A stretch of DNA of 64,000 nt, from contig JAOTYE010000010.1 of the NCBI GenBank assembly GCA_029862045.1, positions 1-64,000 on the forward strand, in the 5' to 3' direction. This DNA is from Gammaproteobacteria bacterium. Its GTDB lineage: Bacteria > Pseudomonadota > Gammaproteobacteria > Steroidobacterales > Woeseiaceae. The translations under genes and the position numbers were made by a program. Below, one piece after another: positions 20,626 to 30,228 of the stretch (positions are counted from its first letter, which is position 1; each line of letters begins with the position of its first letter). The notes below the pieces were generated by a model. That model was not told where the DNA came from. It ran no database searches and was given only the letters and a program-made list of their open reading frames with translations.

Positions 20626-23004
20626 ATGAAGATCGTTGCATCCTGGTTGCGCGAATGGGTCGATCCGGACCTTGATACCGAGGCTCTCGGCCATCGCCTG
20701 ACCATGGCTGGCCACGAAGTCGACGACATCCGAACAGAAGGGGATGGTCTGGAAGGTGTCGTCATCGCCGAGGTTGTCGCGGTCAATAAACACCCTGATG
20801 CCGATCGGCTGAGCGTTTGCCAGGTGTCCGATGGCAGTAGTGAGACTATCGAAGTCGTTTGTGGCGCGCCGAATGTCGTCAAGGGTATGAAGAGCCCGCT
20901 GGCGACGCCAGGCGTAACGTTGCCGAACGGTCTCAAGCTTCGCAAGTCGAAGATTCGTGGTGTCACATCGAACGGAATGTTGTGCTCTGCCGTGGAACTC
21001 GGGCTTGGCGACGAGTCCGATGGAATCATGTCCCTGCCGGAGGATGCGCCGGTCGGCACTGCGTTGGCCGAGTACCTAGGGCTACCCGATGCAGTCATCG
21101 ATTTCGACCTGACGCCCAATCGTGGCGATTGCTTCAGCGTTCTCGGAATCGCGAGAGACGTTTCTGCATTGACTGGCACAAAGATCAAGGATGCGATCGC
21201 TGCACCGGTCGCAGCAACAATTGATGACACACACCCGGTTCAGGTGGAACTGCCGGAGGGTTGTCCGAATTTTGCGGGGCGGGTGATACGCAATATCGAT
21301 CCCGCAGCGGAATCGCCGGTCTGGATGACCGAGAAGTTGCGTCGCTCGGGCCTGCGGTCGATTCACCCTGTCGTCGATGTCACTAATTACGTGATGCTCG
21401 AACTTGGACAGCCGCTGCATGCGTATGACCTGAAGCTCGTCAGCGGTGCGATTCGGCCCAGATTGGCCAAGAAAGGCGAAAAGGTCACGCTGCTGGATGA
21501 AAAAGAGGTGTCGGTCAACGCCGATACGCTCGTTATCAGTGATGACAGCGGCGCGATCGGCCTCGCCGGAATCATGGGCGGGCTGAGTACCGCAGTGAGC
21601 GACTCCACGGTCGACGTGTTTTTCGAGGCAGCATTCTGGCCTCAGGAATTCATGGCCGGACGCGCACGGTCCTATGGCTTGCACACCGACGCATCGCTGC
21701 GATTTGAGCGTGGTGTCGATCCCGCCGGCCAGGCTCGTGCCGTGGAAAGGGCAAGCGCTTTATTGCTCGAAATCTCCGGCGGCGATGCGGGTCCACTCGT
21801 GATGAATACGGCGACCGAATTCCTCCCAAAACGAGAGACGATTCATCTGCGGCGAGCACGAATTACGAAACTTCTCGGCCTGCACCTCGACGACCCAACC
21901 GTGGTCGAAATCCTGCAGCGATTGGGGCTTGAAGTTGCGCCCGCAGAAGACGGATGGGATATAACGGCACCGAGTCATCGCTTCGATCTCGAAATCGAAG
22001 TGGATCTGATTGAGGAAATTGCCCGCATTTACGGCTACGACGCAATTCCAGAGACCACTGCAATCGCCGAAACGCCGCTTGAAGTCGTTACCGAGTCGAA
22101 GATCGAACTCGAGTACGTTGCAATGACATTGGTGGCGCGTGATTATCAGGAAGTTATTACTTACAGTTTCATTGATTTGGAGTCGAACAAGAAGCTAGCC
22201 GGCGTCGACCCGGAACTCGTTTTGAGTAATCCAATCTCATCTGAAATGTCTGTCATGCGTGCGTCGTTATGGCCAGGCATGTTGATCGCGGCAGCAGCCA
22301 ACGCAGCACGACAACAAGACCGGGTTCGCCTGTTTGAGATTGGCAAATCATTCCATGGTTCATTAGGCGATCACACCGAAGTCGTGCGCATCGCTGGTGT
22401 CGCAATGGGCTCAGCGTTGCCGGAACAGTGGGGCAGCAAAAGCCAGGCCGTTGATTTCTTCGACATAAAATCGGATGTCTCTGCACTCTTGAACCTCGCA
22501 GGTGATACCTCGAGGTTTGAATTTGTCACAACGGAGCACACCGCATTACAACCCGGCCAGGCGGCGAACATCGTTCGCGACGGGCAGATAATCGGCGTGA
22601 TCGGCAAACTGCATCCACGTCATTTGAAATCTTTTGATCTGAAACGGGATGCGTTTCTTTTTGAATTGGACGCCGCTGCGGCACTTGCATCGACAGCCCC
22701 GACAGCAACGCCTGTGTCGAAATATCCATCAATTCGTCGTGATATCGCGGTCGTTGTTGACGACAAGATTTCTGCTGATGATCTTGTTTCCACCGTGGCC
22801 TCGGCGGCACCGGATTTGATTTCAAGCGTCAGGATTTTTGACATTTATAAGGGTCCAGGCATAGAAGCAGGGCTAAAAAGCGTAGCTTTAGGCTTGATTT
22901 TACAGGAAACATCGCGCACCCTTACTGACGATGACGCGGATGCCGCAATGACCGCTGCAGTGCGCAAATTGGAAGAGAAATTTGCGGCTGAGTTGAGAGA
23001 CTAG
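20626..23004 (+). CDS. pheT: Phenylalanyl-tRNA synthetase beta subunit
   Basis: Large 792-residue subunit (E. coli 795) that carries tRNA-binding and editing functions. It begins [16 protein letters not shown]. An OB-fold tRNA-binding domain (about 40-150, [14 protein letters not shown]) is followed by the B3/B4 editing region, the B5 domain and a catalytic-like core. The C-terminal ferredoxin-like anticodon-binding domain is at about 700-792 ([16 protein letters not shown]). Gaps to pheS and ihfA are five bases each, indicating one transcript. Confidence 0.97.
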   Translation: MKIVASWLREWVDPDLDTEALGHRLTMAGHEVDDIRTEGDGLEGVVIAEVVAVNKHPDADRLSVCQVSDGSSETIEVVCGAPNVVKGMKSPLATPGVTLPNGLKLRKSKIRGVTSNGMLCSAVELGLGDESDGIMSLPEDAPVGTALAEYLGLPDAVIDFDLTPNRGDCFSVLGIARDVSALTGTKIKDAIAAPVAATIDDTHPVQVELPEGCPNFAGRVIRNIDPAAESPVWMTEKLRRSGLRSIHPVVDVTNYVMLELGQPLHAYDLKLVSGAIRPRLAKKGEKVTLLDEKEVSVNADTLVISDDSGAIGLAGIMGGLSTAVSDSTVDVFFEAAFWPQEFMAGRARSYGLHTDASLRFERGVDPAGQARAVERASALLLEISGGDAGPLVMNTATEFLPKRETIHLRRARITKLLGLHLDDPTVVEILQRLGLEVAPAEDGWDITAPSHRFDLEIEVDLIEEIARIYGYDAIPETTAIAETPLEVVTESKIELEYVAMTLVARDYQEVITYSFIDLESNKKLAGVDPELVLSNPISSEMSVMRASLWPGMLIAAAANAARQQDRVRLFEIGKSFHGSLGDHTEVVRIAGVAMGSALPEQWGSKSQAVDFFDIKSDVSALLNLAGDTSRFEFVTTEHTALQPGQAANIVRDGQIIGVIGKLHPRHLKSFDLKRDAFLFELDAAAALASTAPTATPVSKYPSIRRDIAVVVDDKISADDLVSTVASAAPDLISSVRIFDIYKGPGIEAGLKSVALGLILQETSRTLTDDDADAAMTAAVRKLEEKFAAELRD

Positions 23005-23009
23005 AAGCA

Positions 23010-23309
23010 ATGGCACTGACAAAAGCAGATATGGCGGAATCGCTGTTCAACGAGCTGGGTCTCAACAAAAGAGAAGCTCGTGAGCTCGTCGACATGTATT
23101 TTGAGGAGCTGCGAGCGTCGCTTGCAGTTGGGGAACAGGTCAAACTTTCCGGCTTCGGGAATTTTGACCTTCGGGACAAGAAAGAACGACCTGGACGTAA
23201 CCCGAAAACGGGTGAGGAAATTCCGATCACCGCACGTCGTGTGGTTACGTTTCGGCCGGGACAAAAACTAAAGGCCCGAGTAGAAGCATATGCTGGAACC
23301 GGGGAATAA
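23010..23309 (+). CDS. ihfA: Integration host factor alpha subunit
   Basis: A 99-residue HU/IHF-family protein beginning [20 protein letters not shown], with the DNA-binding arm motif [20 protein letters not shown]. It forms the heterodimer with IhfB, encoded at 9928-10230. It follows pheT by five bases, the usual gammaproteobacterial arrangement, and its last 20 bases overlap the MerR gene. Confidence 0.97.
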   Translation: MALTKADMAESLFNELGLNKREARELVDMYFEELRASLAVGEQVKLSGFGNFDLRDKKERPGRNPKTGEEIPITARRVVTFRPGQKLKARVEAYAGTGE

Positions 23310-23646
23310 CGCCGAACTACCTCCGATACCTGGTAAGCGTTACTTCACAATAGGTGAAGTAAGCGATCTGTGTGCCGTTAAGCCACACGTACTCAGGTAC
23401 TGGGAGCAAGAGTTTCCACAGCTGAAACCAGTAAAGCGGCGGGGTAATCGACGCTATTACCAACGCCAGGACGTGCTGATTATTCGGCAGATCCGGAGCC
23501 TTTTGTACGACGAGGGGTTTACGATCGGCGGTGCTCGGCAACGTCTGATGGGCGATACTGCGAAATCGGATGTCACGCAAAGTCAGCAAATTATCAAACA
23601 GTTACGCTTGGAACTTGAACAAGTTCTTAAGATTCTGCGTCGCTAA
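23290..23646 (+). CDS. MerR-family transcriptional regulator
   Basis: A 118-residue protein with a MerR winged helix-turn-helix at about 16-85. The recognition region reads [20 protein letters not shown], with the wing around [16 protein letters not shown]-terminal helix (about 95-118) is probably the dimerisation coil. No cysteine or ligand-binding domain is present, so no effector can be inferred. The gene overlaps ihfA by 20 bases and is a conserved companion of ihfA in gammaproteobacteria, but its targets are not known to me. Confidence 0.88.
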   Translation: MLEPGNNAELPPIPGKRYFTIGEVSDLCAVKPHVLRYWEQEFPQLKPVKRRGNRRYYQRQDVLIIRQIRSLLYDEGFTIGGARQRLMGDTAKSDVTQSQQIIKQLRLELEQVLKILRR

Positions 23647-23720
23647 AAATCAACTTTCTTCTGTCCAGAGTGGCAAGTATCATTGCCGCCCTCAGACATT
23701 GCTTTTTGTCCGAGTCCGGT

Positions 23721-23797
23721 CGGGGCGTAGCGCAGCCTGGTAGCGCACCACAATGGGGTTGTGGGGGTCGGGAGTTCGAATCTCCCCGCCCCGACCA
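23721..23797 (+). tRNA. tRNA-Pro (anticodon GGG)
   Basis: Seventy-seven bases with encoded CCA. The acceptor CGGGGCG pairs with CGCCCCG. The D arm has AGCGCAGCCTGGTAGCGC, the anticodon loop is ATGGGGT with anticodon GGG, and the T loop is GTTCGAATC. It closely resembles E. coli tRNA-Pro(GGG). It ends one base before the stop codon of the convergent cyclase-like gene. Confidence 0.97.
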
Positions 23798-23798
23798 A

Positions 23799-25031
23799 TT
23801 AGGATATGGCCAACGCGAGTTTTCGGTCTTCGATTCCGAGCAGTATCGGTTGCGCCGTCTCACGGTAGATATTGACCTTGGCGTTATACGCCACCCGCGA
23901 CAGGCCGTGCTTGTCCTTGATGTGCAAACGTCGAATGTTGAATTGGCCACCTCCCATGTTCTCACCGGTCAGGTAGCACTTGATCGCGGTAACTCGCTCT
24001 CCTGAGAACTCCATCCCGCTGAGTTTGGCCAGGTTGCCTTGCGCGCGCTGCAAGAATGTGACGGCGTCGAGATTGGCCTGCGTTTGCGCCGGATCAACGT
24101 AGTCTGTTGTGATATCGGCAAGGAAATCCCCTACGAGTATCTGTCCCGGCAACGCCGCATCGATCATGCGCGCCAGCTCGATAGTCACGTCACCCACGAT
24201 GAAGTTGTGCATCGTCGGATTGAGTCCCTCTGCCTGATGAAATTCGTAACAGGCACCAACGTGAAAACAAGCACGAAGCCGTGGTACGGCCTTGGACGTT
24301 GTCTTACTTCTTGCGATCGCATTATCAGCAAGAACGATGTGCATAAAGTGATAGAGATTCACATTGGCCTCGAGGCCATCGTCGCGGTTCCAGACATAAA
24401 ATCCGTCACCACTCGAGGAACGCGCGAAATTAATACCCACATCCTGCTCAAGCATCTTGGCATGAGCCGAATTCAGGGAGTAGGACAGGCTGTTGAGCTG
24501 CGTCATCTGTTCGAATGGTGTCAATAAGCTGAATCCAACGATGTCGAACAGTGTGACGGCGCGGCTGGCGACGAAATTAATACCGTAGCGCCGGATCATC
24601 TTCTCGATGATCTGAGTTTCGACCGGATGACCGGTCAGCGGTTGGCGCAGGGTTAGCGAGACCGGCTCAACATTGAGCAGGCGGGCCACCTTTTGCATTT
24701 GCGACAGAGACAACTGGCGCTCACCGGATATCAATTCGGTAATAAACCGGGCAGACACCTTTGAAGCGTTGCGATCGGCTTGTGGCGACGTGTATTCCGC
24801 GATGGCGTAGTGAGGGACGACCAGAATCAGCAGGCCGCCGTCGATTGGAGCCCAACTCAGGATGTTGTTCTGACCAAGTGACCAGTGCTGATGCAGGCAG
24901 CTTTCGAGGTAAACCAGATTACTTCGCTGGCGCAGCCCCATTTCCTGCGCGAGTCCGGCCAGTTGATCCAGATAGGGAGAGAAATCGGCTATACGCCGAA
25001 TGCCGGATTGCGAAAGATCGTCAAGTTCCAT
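23799..25031 (-). CDS. Class III nucleotidyl cyclase-like protein with HTH-like segment
   Basis: A 410-residue soluble protein from the ATG at 25031. The frame is open to 25136 but those residues look unconserved. Residues 93-123 (ARFITELISGERQLSLSQMQ onward) resemble an XRE-type helix-turn-helix. From about 155 to 380 it follows the class III adenylate/guanylate cyclase fold. Asp163 in LFDIVGFS and Asp209 in SSSGDGFYVW match the two metal-binding aspartates, and ARM at 287-289 matches the end of the transition-state motif. The substrate lysine position appears to be Ser and the conserved Asn to be Glu, so activity is doubtful. It could be an active but divergent cyclase or a nucleotide sensor. 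Confidence 0.6.
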   Translation of the reverse strand: MELDDLSQSGIRRIADFSPYLDQLAGLAQEMGLRQRSNLVYLESCLHQHWSLGQNNILSWAPIDGGLLILVVPHYAIAEYTSPQADRNASKVSARFITELISGERQLSLSQMQKVARLLNVEPVSLTLRQPLTGHPVETQIIEKMIRRYGINFVASRAVTLFDIVGFSLLTPFEQMTQLNSLSYSLNSAHAKMLEQDVGINFARSSSGDGFYVWNRDDGLEANVNLYHFMHIVLADNAIARSKTTSKAVPRLRACFHVGACYEFHQAEGLNPTMHNFIVGDVTIELARMIDAALPGQILVGDFLADITTDYVDPAQTQANLDAVTFLQRAQGNLAKLSGMEFSGERVTAIKCYLTGENMGGGQFNIRRLHIKDKHGLSRVAYNAKVNIYRETAQPILLGIEDRKLALAIS

Positions 25032-25262
25032 ACATGTGCCCAAAGCGACTTCCGTGCGACTGCTTTCTCTGCCACAGTTCACACAGCCAGCGCCGGTATC
25101 GTTGTTGCGCCGATACCGTGAGTGGAAAGTAATCAACTCTTATGTATAGCGCAAGTATTATTAAGAAGTGCGCGCATCCAGTTTATATTCCCGGAATTAC
25201 TTGAGCGGGACATTTGGACCATTTTACATAAGTCACGTAGAGATGAATCAGGAAAAAGGGGG

Positions 25263-26249
25263 ATGAATAGGGGGCCGACTATTGCGGCGATTGAATTGCT
25301 GCGAGACTCATTGGGTAAAGATCTGATTCGCACCCCTATGATGCGCTGTACGGCGATTGAAGCGCTGTTGGGTGGCGGTACCACCGTCTTCGGGAAACTC
25401 GAGTTCCTGCAGCGCACGGGCACCTTCAAGGCACGCGGTGCCCTTGCCGTTCTGAACAGTCTCAGCGACGAACAACGGGCCGCCGGCGTGACGGCGGTCA
25501 GCGCGGGCAACCATGCGGTCGCGACTGCGTACGCGGCACGTGCGGTTGGCGCCAGCGCAAAGGTCGTCATGATCAGCACCGCCAATATTTCACGAATTGA
25601 GGCGTGCCGCTCATACGGCGCAGAGCTGGTCTTTGTCGATGATATACACGAGGCATTTGAGATCGCAAAGGCAATTCAGGACCAGGAAGGGCGATTTTTC
25701 GTGCATCCATTCGAAGGATCGGCGATCGCCACTGGAACCGGCATGCTTGGACTGGAGATGTGTGAGCAATGTGAGCAGTTCGATGCGGTCGTTGTGCCGA
25801 TCGGTGGCGGTGGACTGATAGGCGGCATTTCAAGTGCGATCAAACAACTGCGGCCCGACTGTGAAATCATCGGTGTCGAGCCCGAGGGCGCCGATTCGAT
25901 GCACAGGAGTTTCGATGCTGGTAAGCCACAGGCGATCGAAAGAGTGCGTACGATTGCTGACAGCCTTGGGGCCCCATTTGCGCTGCCGTTTTCGTTCGAC
26001 CTCTGCCGGCAAAACGTCGACAGGCTGGTTCTCGTCGACGATACGCAGCTTGGGCAGGCAATGGGGCTGCTGTATCGGTTGATGAAGATCGCTGTTGAAC
26101 CCGCCTGTGCATCATCCACCGCCGCACTGTTGGGGCCACTGCGCGATCATCTGCAAGGCAAAACGATTGTCTCGGTCTTTTGCGGCAGCAACATAGACTG
26201 GGCGACCTTCGCCAAACAGGCGATCTTCGAGGATATTGATGCTGCTTGA
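25263..26249 (+). CDS. Threonine/serine dehydratase-like PLP enzyme
   Basis: Fold-type II PLP enzyme of 328 residues from the ATG at 25263, which has AGGAAAAAGGGGG directly upstream. The frame continues to 25122 but that part crosses the intergenic region. The PLP lysine is in GTFKARGA near 60, an asparagine loop reads SAGNHAVATAYAA, and the phosphate-binding loop is PIGGGGLIGG near 180. There is no C-terminal ACT-like regulatory domain, so it resembles catabolic threonine/serine dehydratases or serine racemase more than IlvA. The FAD dehydrogenase overlaps its end, suggesting a catabolic pair. Confidence 0.82.
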   Translation: MNRGPTIAAIELLRDSLGKDLIRTPMMRCTAIEALLGGGTTVFGKLEFLQRTGTFKARGALAVLNSLSDEQRAAGVTAVSAGNHAVATAYAARAVGASAKVVMISTANISRIEACRSYGAELVFVDDIHEAFEIAKAIQDQEGRFFVHPFEGSAIATGTGMLGLEMCEQCEQFDAVVVPIGGGGLIGGISSAIKQLRPDCEIIGVEPEGADSMHRSFDAGKPQAIERVRTIADSLGAPFALPFSFDLCRQNVDRLVLVDDTQLGQAMGLLYRLMKIAVEPACASSTAALLGPLRDHLQGKTIVSVFCGSNIDWATFAKQAIFEDIDAA

Positions 26250-27627
26250 CGAACTCAAAGCAATCGTTGGTGCAAAGGGCTGGTCGGACGATCCTGACAC
26301 GCTCGAGCCGCACCTGACCGAGTGGCGCGGCAGGTATTGTGGGCAGGCACTTATCATGGTGTCGCCGAGCACGACTGCTCAGGTATCCGAAGTAGTCAGT
26401 GCGTGTGCCGAAGCACGCGTCGCGATCGTTCCGCAGGGCGGCAATACCGGACTGTGTGGCGGCGCGATTCCTGACGACTCCGGGGAACAGGTTTTGCTTT
26501 CCCTGTCACGACTCAACTCAATAAGAGCGATCGACGCAGACGATTTTTCTATTGTTGTCGAGGCCGGTTGTGTTCTCGCCGTCATTCAAGAGGCAGCGAA
26601 GGCACTAAACCGGTTTTTTCCGCTGAGCCTTGCTGCGGAGGGCAGTTGCCAGATCGGCGGAAATCTCTCGACAAACGCCGGAGGCATCAATGTCATTCGC
26701 TACGGCACAGCCCGGCAACAGGTACTCGGTCTTGAGGTCGTTCTCGCGGACGGGACTATCTGGGACGGTCTGCGTTCATTGCGCAAAGACACGGCCGGTT
26801 ATGACATGAAGCAGCTGTTCGTGGGCAGTGAGGGAACACTGGGTATTATTACGGCGGCGACGCTGAAGCTGTATCCAGACCCCGGTGAGACGGCCACCGT
26901 GTTCGTTGCACTGCCAGGCGCGAATTGCGCCGCGCAGCTTCTGGCACGAATGCGTGAGCACCTCTCAGATCGAATCCAGGCATTCGAACTGCTATCGGAC
27001 AGGTGCCTGCGATTTGTTAGACGCCACATGCCGGATTCGGCGTTACCGTTTGCGAACGAACATCCCTGGTATGTCTTATGCGAAGTAATCGTCGGCGATT
27101 CGTACGCGGAGATTGAGAATGCGCTTGTCAGCGCAATGGAAGATACTCTGATCAGCGACGCAATAATTGCCAAGAACGAGGCCGAAGCGGAACGATTCTG
27201 GCGCATGCGGCATTCGATTTCCGAGGCGCAGAAACCTGAAGGTGCCAGCCTCAAACACGACATATCGGTGCCTATCGGCAGTATTGGTGAGTTTCTGCTA
27301 CGCGGCGACTTATTGCTCGAAAGTATGTCGCCGGAAGCCCGCCTTGTGGCGTTCGGGCATGTCGGAGACGGCAACCTGCATTACAACATCGCGCAACCGC
27401 CAGATGCGGATGGCGCTGCTTTCCTCGCCGAAGGCGAGGCGCTGACCGAGGCCATTTATGACCTTGTCGACGATCTCGACGGCAGCATCAGCGCCGAGCA
27501 CGGCATCGGCGTGCTCAAGAAAGACTACCTCAGTCGGTATCGCGGTGGCGCCGAGATGGGGCTTATGCGTACGATGAAAAGGGCCCTGGACCCGCAGAAC
27601 ATCTTGAATCCGGGCAAGGTAATTTGA
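26239..27627 (+). CDS. FAD-linked D-2-hydroxyacid dehydrogenase (D2HGDH/GlcD family)
   Basis: Vanillyl-alcohol-oxidase-type flavoprotein of 462 residues. The PP-loop FAD motif PQGGNTGLCGGAIPD lies near 68-82, with SLAAEGSCQIGGNLSTNAGG near 130-150 and GSEGTLGIITAATLKLYP near 195. The C-terminal domain has GHVGDGNLHYN and EHGIGVLKKDYL, which hold the metal and substrate histidines. The closest family by eye is D-2-hydroxyglutarate dehydrogenase, but D-lactate or another 2-hydroxyacid is possible. GAGG six bases before the ATG supports this start, which overlaps the dehydratase by 11 bases. Confidence 0.85.
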   Translation: MLLDELKAIVGAKGWSDDPDTLEPHLTEWRGRYCGQALIMVSPSTTAQVSEVVSACAEARVAIVPQGGNTGLCGGAIPDDSGEQVLLSLSRLNSIRAIDADDFSIVVEAGCVLAVIQEAAKALNRFFPLSLAAEGSCQIGGNLSTNAGGINVIRYGTARQQVLGLEVVLADGTIWDGLRSLRKDTAGYDMKQLFVGSEGTLGIITAATLKLYPDPGETATVFVALPGANCAAQLLARMREHLSDRIQAFELLSDRCLRFVRRHMPDSALPFANEHPWYVLCEVIVGDSYAEIENALVSAMEDTLISDAIIAKNEAEAERFWRMRHSISEAQKPEGASLKHDISVPIGSIGEFLLRGDLLLESMSPEARLVAFGHVGDGNLHYNIAQPPDADGAAFLAEGEALTEAIYDLVDDLDGSISAEHGIGVLKKDYLSRYRGGAEMGLMRTMKRALDPQNILNPGKVI

Positions 27628-27726
27628 CGACCAGTTCCGCGTGAGGACTTGACCGAACCGGTAGAATTCGACCAACCAGGATAAATTCGTGTGGTCGCGA
27701 TAACAGTAAGGTGGCCACGAGGCAAT

Positions 27727-30114
27727 ATGAACGCAAAATCGGAAAATATTCGCGACTCATTCGTCGATCAGCTCTCGAACCTCGAGGACAGGCTCGATGA
27801 CAAGGCCGACGACGTTGAGATGCTCGCCGAAATCCAGGAGGGCATCGGGCGCCTGCTGGGTAGTAGTGGCGCCAGCGAGGCCGAGATCCGGCGCGTGTTG
27901 CAGGAGCGATACGAGAATGGCGATCTGCGTAAGGAGACGTTTCAGCTCGTCAAGTCGATGCTCGATCGTTTCGTTACCGAGCAAATCCCGACGAGTTCGG
28001 CTATGTACGATGCGACCGTCAGGATTGAACCTCGAATCAGTAACAATCTCGAAGAGTGTCCACCGGCAAATGATGATCCGACGACCTCGACCGCGGTCAT
28101 TCCTGCCGTCGATTCGATCGAGCCCGACTCTGCAGACAGCCGCGTCCAAATTGGTTCGTTGCTGCGCGATCGCTTCATGCTGCAAGAGCGCGTCACCGGC
28201 GGAAGCATGGGGGTCGTGTACAAAGCGATGGACCGGCGGCTCGCCGAAGCCGGAGCAGACTCGCACTGGGTGGCGGTGAAAGTTCTGTCGTCACAACTGT
28301 CGCAGAACGGCCAGGCCCTGAGAGCACTTCAGCAGGAAGCTGCGAAAGGTCGGTGCCTTGTGCATCCCAACATCGTTCGTTTCGTCGATCTCGATCGCGA
28401 TGACGACCTGTATTTCATTGTCATGGAATGGCTCGAGGGCAGGACGCTCGCCGACATCCTCGATTCTCCGGATTCAGGCAGTATCGATACAGAGCGCGCT
28501 TTCAAGATCGTACGTCAGCTTGGCAAGGCGCTCGACTACGCACATCGATGTGGAATCGTCCATGCCGATGTCAAACCAGGCAATGTCATGATTGCGCCGA
28601 ATGGCGATGCGAAGTTGTTTGATTTCGGCGTCGCGCGTGTGCGGCAAAAGCAGCTGGATTTCGATCCTGATTTCGATCCTGGGGTTTTGGGACTGCTTAC
28701 ACCTGCCTATTCGAGCATGCAGGTATTGACGGGTGAAAAACCGACGCCGGCGGACGATGTATTCTCACTGGCATGTCTGTTGTATCGACTCATTGCAGGC
28801 TATCGCGTATTCGGACCGCGCAATGCGGCCGAAGCTGCGGAAGAGGGTATGAAACCGCAACGGCTTGATAAGCTCAGTGATGCCAACTGGCGGGTTCTGA
28901 AGAAAGCGCTGTCGTACTCGCGCGTGACACGATTCAATTCGATGACGGATTTCATCGATGCCCTCGACGTGGAGGCCGCAGAGTCGATAACCGTCGATAT
29001 TCCTGCGCCTGCCCGATTCACCGAGCCTGACGAGAGTTCCAGTACTGGTAGAGTCATCATAGGCTTCGTTGTTCTTCTGGCGTTGCTGGGTGTTGCTGGG
29101 AATCAACTCGGTTGGCTCGATCCGCTGAAAGATCGCTTCATGATTCAGGATTCACCGGAGCTGCTGCCAGAGGCCGCGGACGTTGAGTCGATTGCGCCAG
29201 AAATCGTCACGACGGACGCGGAAGAACCGGTTGTCGATGCAATCGTTCCTGATTCGGTGGTCGAAGCGGCGACCGGGAGCGAATTCCTGGCAGCGGTCGA
29301 GGACGTCGAGGCGGTTGCGATTCCGCAACCGGAAGTAATTGCGGTACCACTGGTTGATTTTTCGAAACTGCCGCCGCCAACTGCAGAAGTACGCATCTCA
29401 ACGGATGCCGGCAACACTGAATCGGTAACCGTAACGCTTCGGGAAGATGGCCGTACTGCAACCGTGGACCTGGTGCGCACTATGGTCGAATTTCCACTGA
29501 CGCTCAGGCTCGAAGAGGCCGGCTTCAGTGGCAATCGCTCGCCTTGGGCTTCGGGTCAGTATGAATTCTCGGATAACGGCTATGTGGACTTTCCGGTGGG
29601 GCAAGACCGTGCTCGCGTGACGCTTGCGATGAGGTCTGATGCTGTCCGAGAGGCCGATCAACAGTCGACACTACGCGTGCGTGAATCGGACACGGCGACA
29701 TCGGAACTCGCGATTATCAATGTCGTGCTGCAGGACGACGATCAACGCGCGTTCGAGGCGACATTGCCTGTCAATACGGTTGCGTTTGCGACGAGTCAGG
29801 TGACGGTGAACGAACAGGATCCGGCCGTCCAGCTTGAAATCATTCGCTTCAATCCCGACAACACGCAGCTTGTCGTTGGCTATGCGCTCCGCGACATCAC
29901 GGCAACGCAAGGTGAAGACTATTTCGCGCCGGGCAATACTACGATCGAGTTTGGTCCGAAGCAGCGTTCAACAAGACTCCTGATTCCTCTGGTCCAAGAC
30001 TCCGCGTACGAGGACAATGAGGCTTTCAGCGTGGAATTGTCTTCGGCAGATTCGGCAGCCGATGTCGGCGTTTTTCGACGCGTTGCTATCATGATTCGCG
30101 ACGACGATCAGTAA
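27727..30114 (+). CDS. Transmembrane Ser/Thr protein kinase with Calx-beta ectodomains
   Basis: A 795-residue membrane kinase from the ATG at 27727, with GAGG four bases upstream (a GTG at 27691 is also possible). An N-terminal helical region (1 to about 100) precedes a Hanks-type kinase domain at about 147-410. This shows the glycine loop GGSMGVVYKA, lysine in WVAVKVL, catalytic loop IVHADVKPGNVMI and FDFGVAR. The HRD arginine is alanine, so this is a non-RD kinase. One transmembrane helix lies at about 441-464 (VIIGFVVLLALLGVAG). Outside are an acidic linker and two Calx-beta-like repeats at about 555-660 and 690-795. Calx-beta domains bind calcium, which suggests sensing. No partner phosphatase is adjacent. 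Confidence 0.85.
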   Translation: MNAKSENIRDSFVDQLSNLEDRLDDKADDVEMLAEIQEGIGRLLGSSGASEAEIRRVLQERYENGDLRKETFQLVKSMLDRFVTEQIPTSSAMYDATVRIEPRISNNLEECPPANDDPTTSTAVIPAVDSIEPDSADSRVQIGSLLRDRFMLQERVTGGSMGVVYKAMDRRLAEAGADSHWVAVKVLSSQLSQNGQALRALQQEAAKGRCLVHPNIVRFVDLDRDDDLYFIVMEWLEGRTLADILDSPDSGSIDTERAFKIVRQLGKALDYAHRCGIVHADVKPGNVMIAPNGDAKLFDFGVARVRQKQLDFDPDFDPGVLGLLTPAYSSMQVLTGEKPTPADDVFSLACLLYRLIAGYRVFGPRNAAEAAEEGMKPQRLDKLSDANWRVLKKALSYSRVTRFNSMTDFIDALDVEAAESITVDIPAPARFTEPDESSSTGRVIIGFVVLLALLGVAGNQLGWLDPLKDRFMIQDSPELLPEAADVESIAPEIVTTDAEEPVVDAIVPDSVVEAATGSEFLAAVEDVEAVAIPQPEVIAVPLVDFSKLPPPTAEVRISTDAGNTESVTVTLREDGRTATVDLVRTMVEFPLTLRLEEAGFSGNRSPWASGQYEFSDNGYVDFPVGQDRARVTLAMRSDAVREADQQSTLRVRESDTATSELAIINVVLQDDDQRAFEATLPVNTVAFATSQVTVNEQDPAVQLEIIRFNPDNTQLVVGYALRDITATQGEDYFAPGNTTIEFGPKQRSTRLLIPLVQDSAYEDNEAFSVELSSADSAADVGVFRRVAIMIRDDDQ

Positions 30115-30180
30115 AGCCCCCTGCAAGCCGGAATCCGGCGCTTCGCTGGAAACCGATTCATTGTTAGACTTCCGCCCCTG

Positions 30181-30199
30181 ACCTGACGCGACGTCAGGT
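30181..30199 (+). promoter_or_regulatory. Leader hairpin upstream of ilvD
   Basis: ACCTGAC (30181-30187) pairs perfectly with GTCAGGT (30193-30199) around a five-base loop, 29 bases before the ilvD ATG. A weak promoter-like TGTTAGACT lies just upstream at about 30162-30170. The repeat may be an operator or a leader stem. There is no T tract. Confidence 0.3.
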
Positions 30200-30228
30200 A
30201 GCCGACACGAAGAAACAGGGCGATCACG

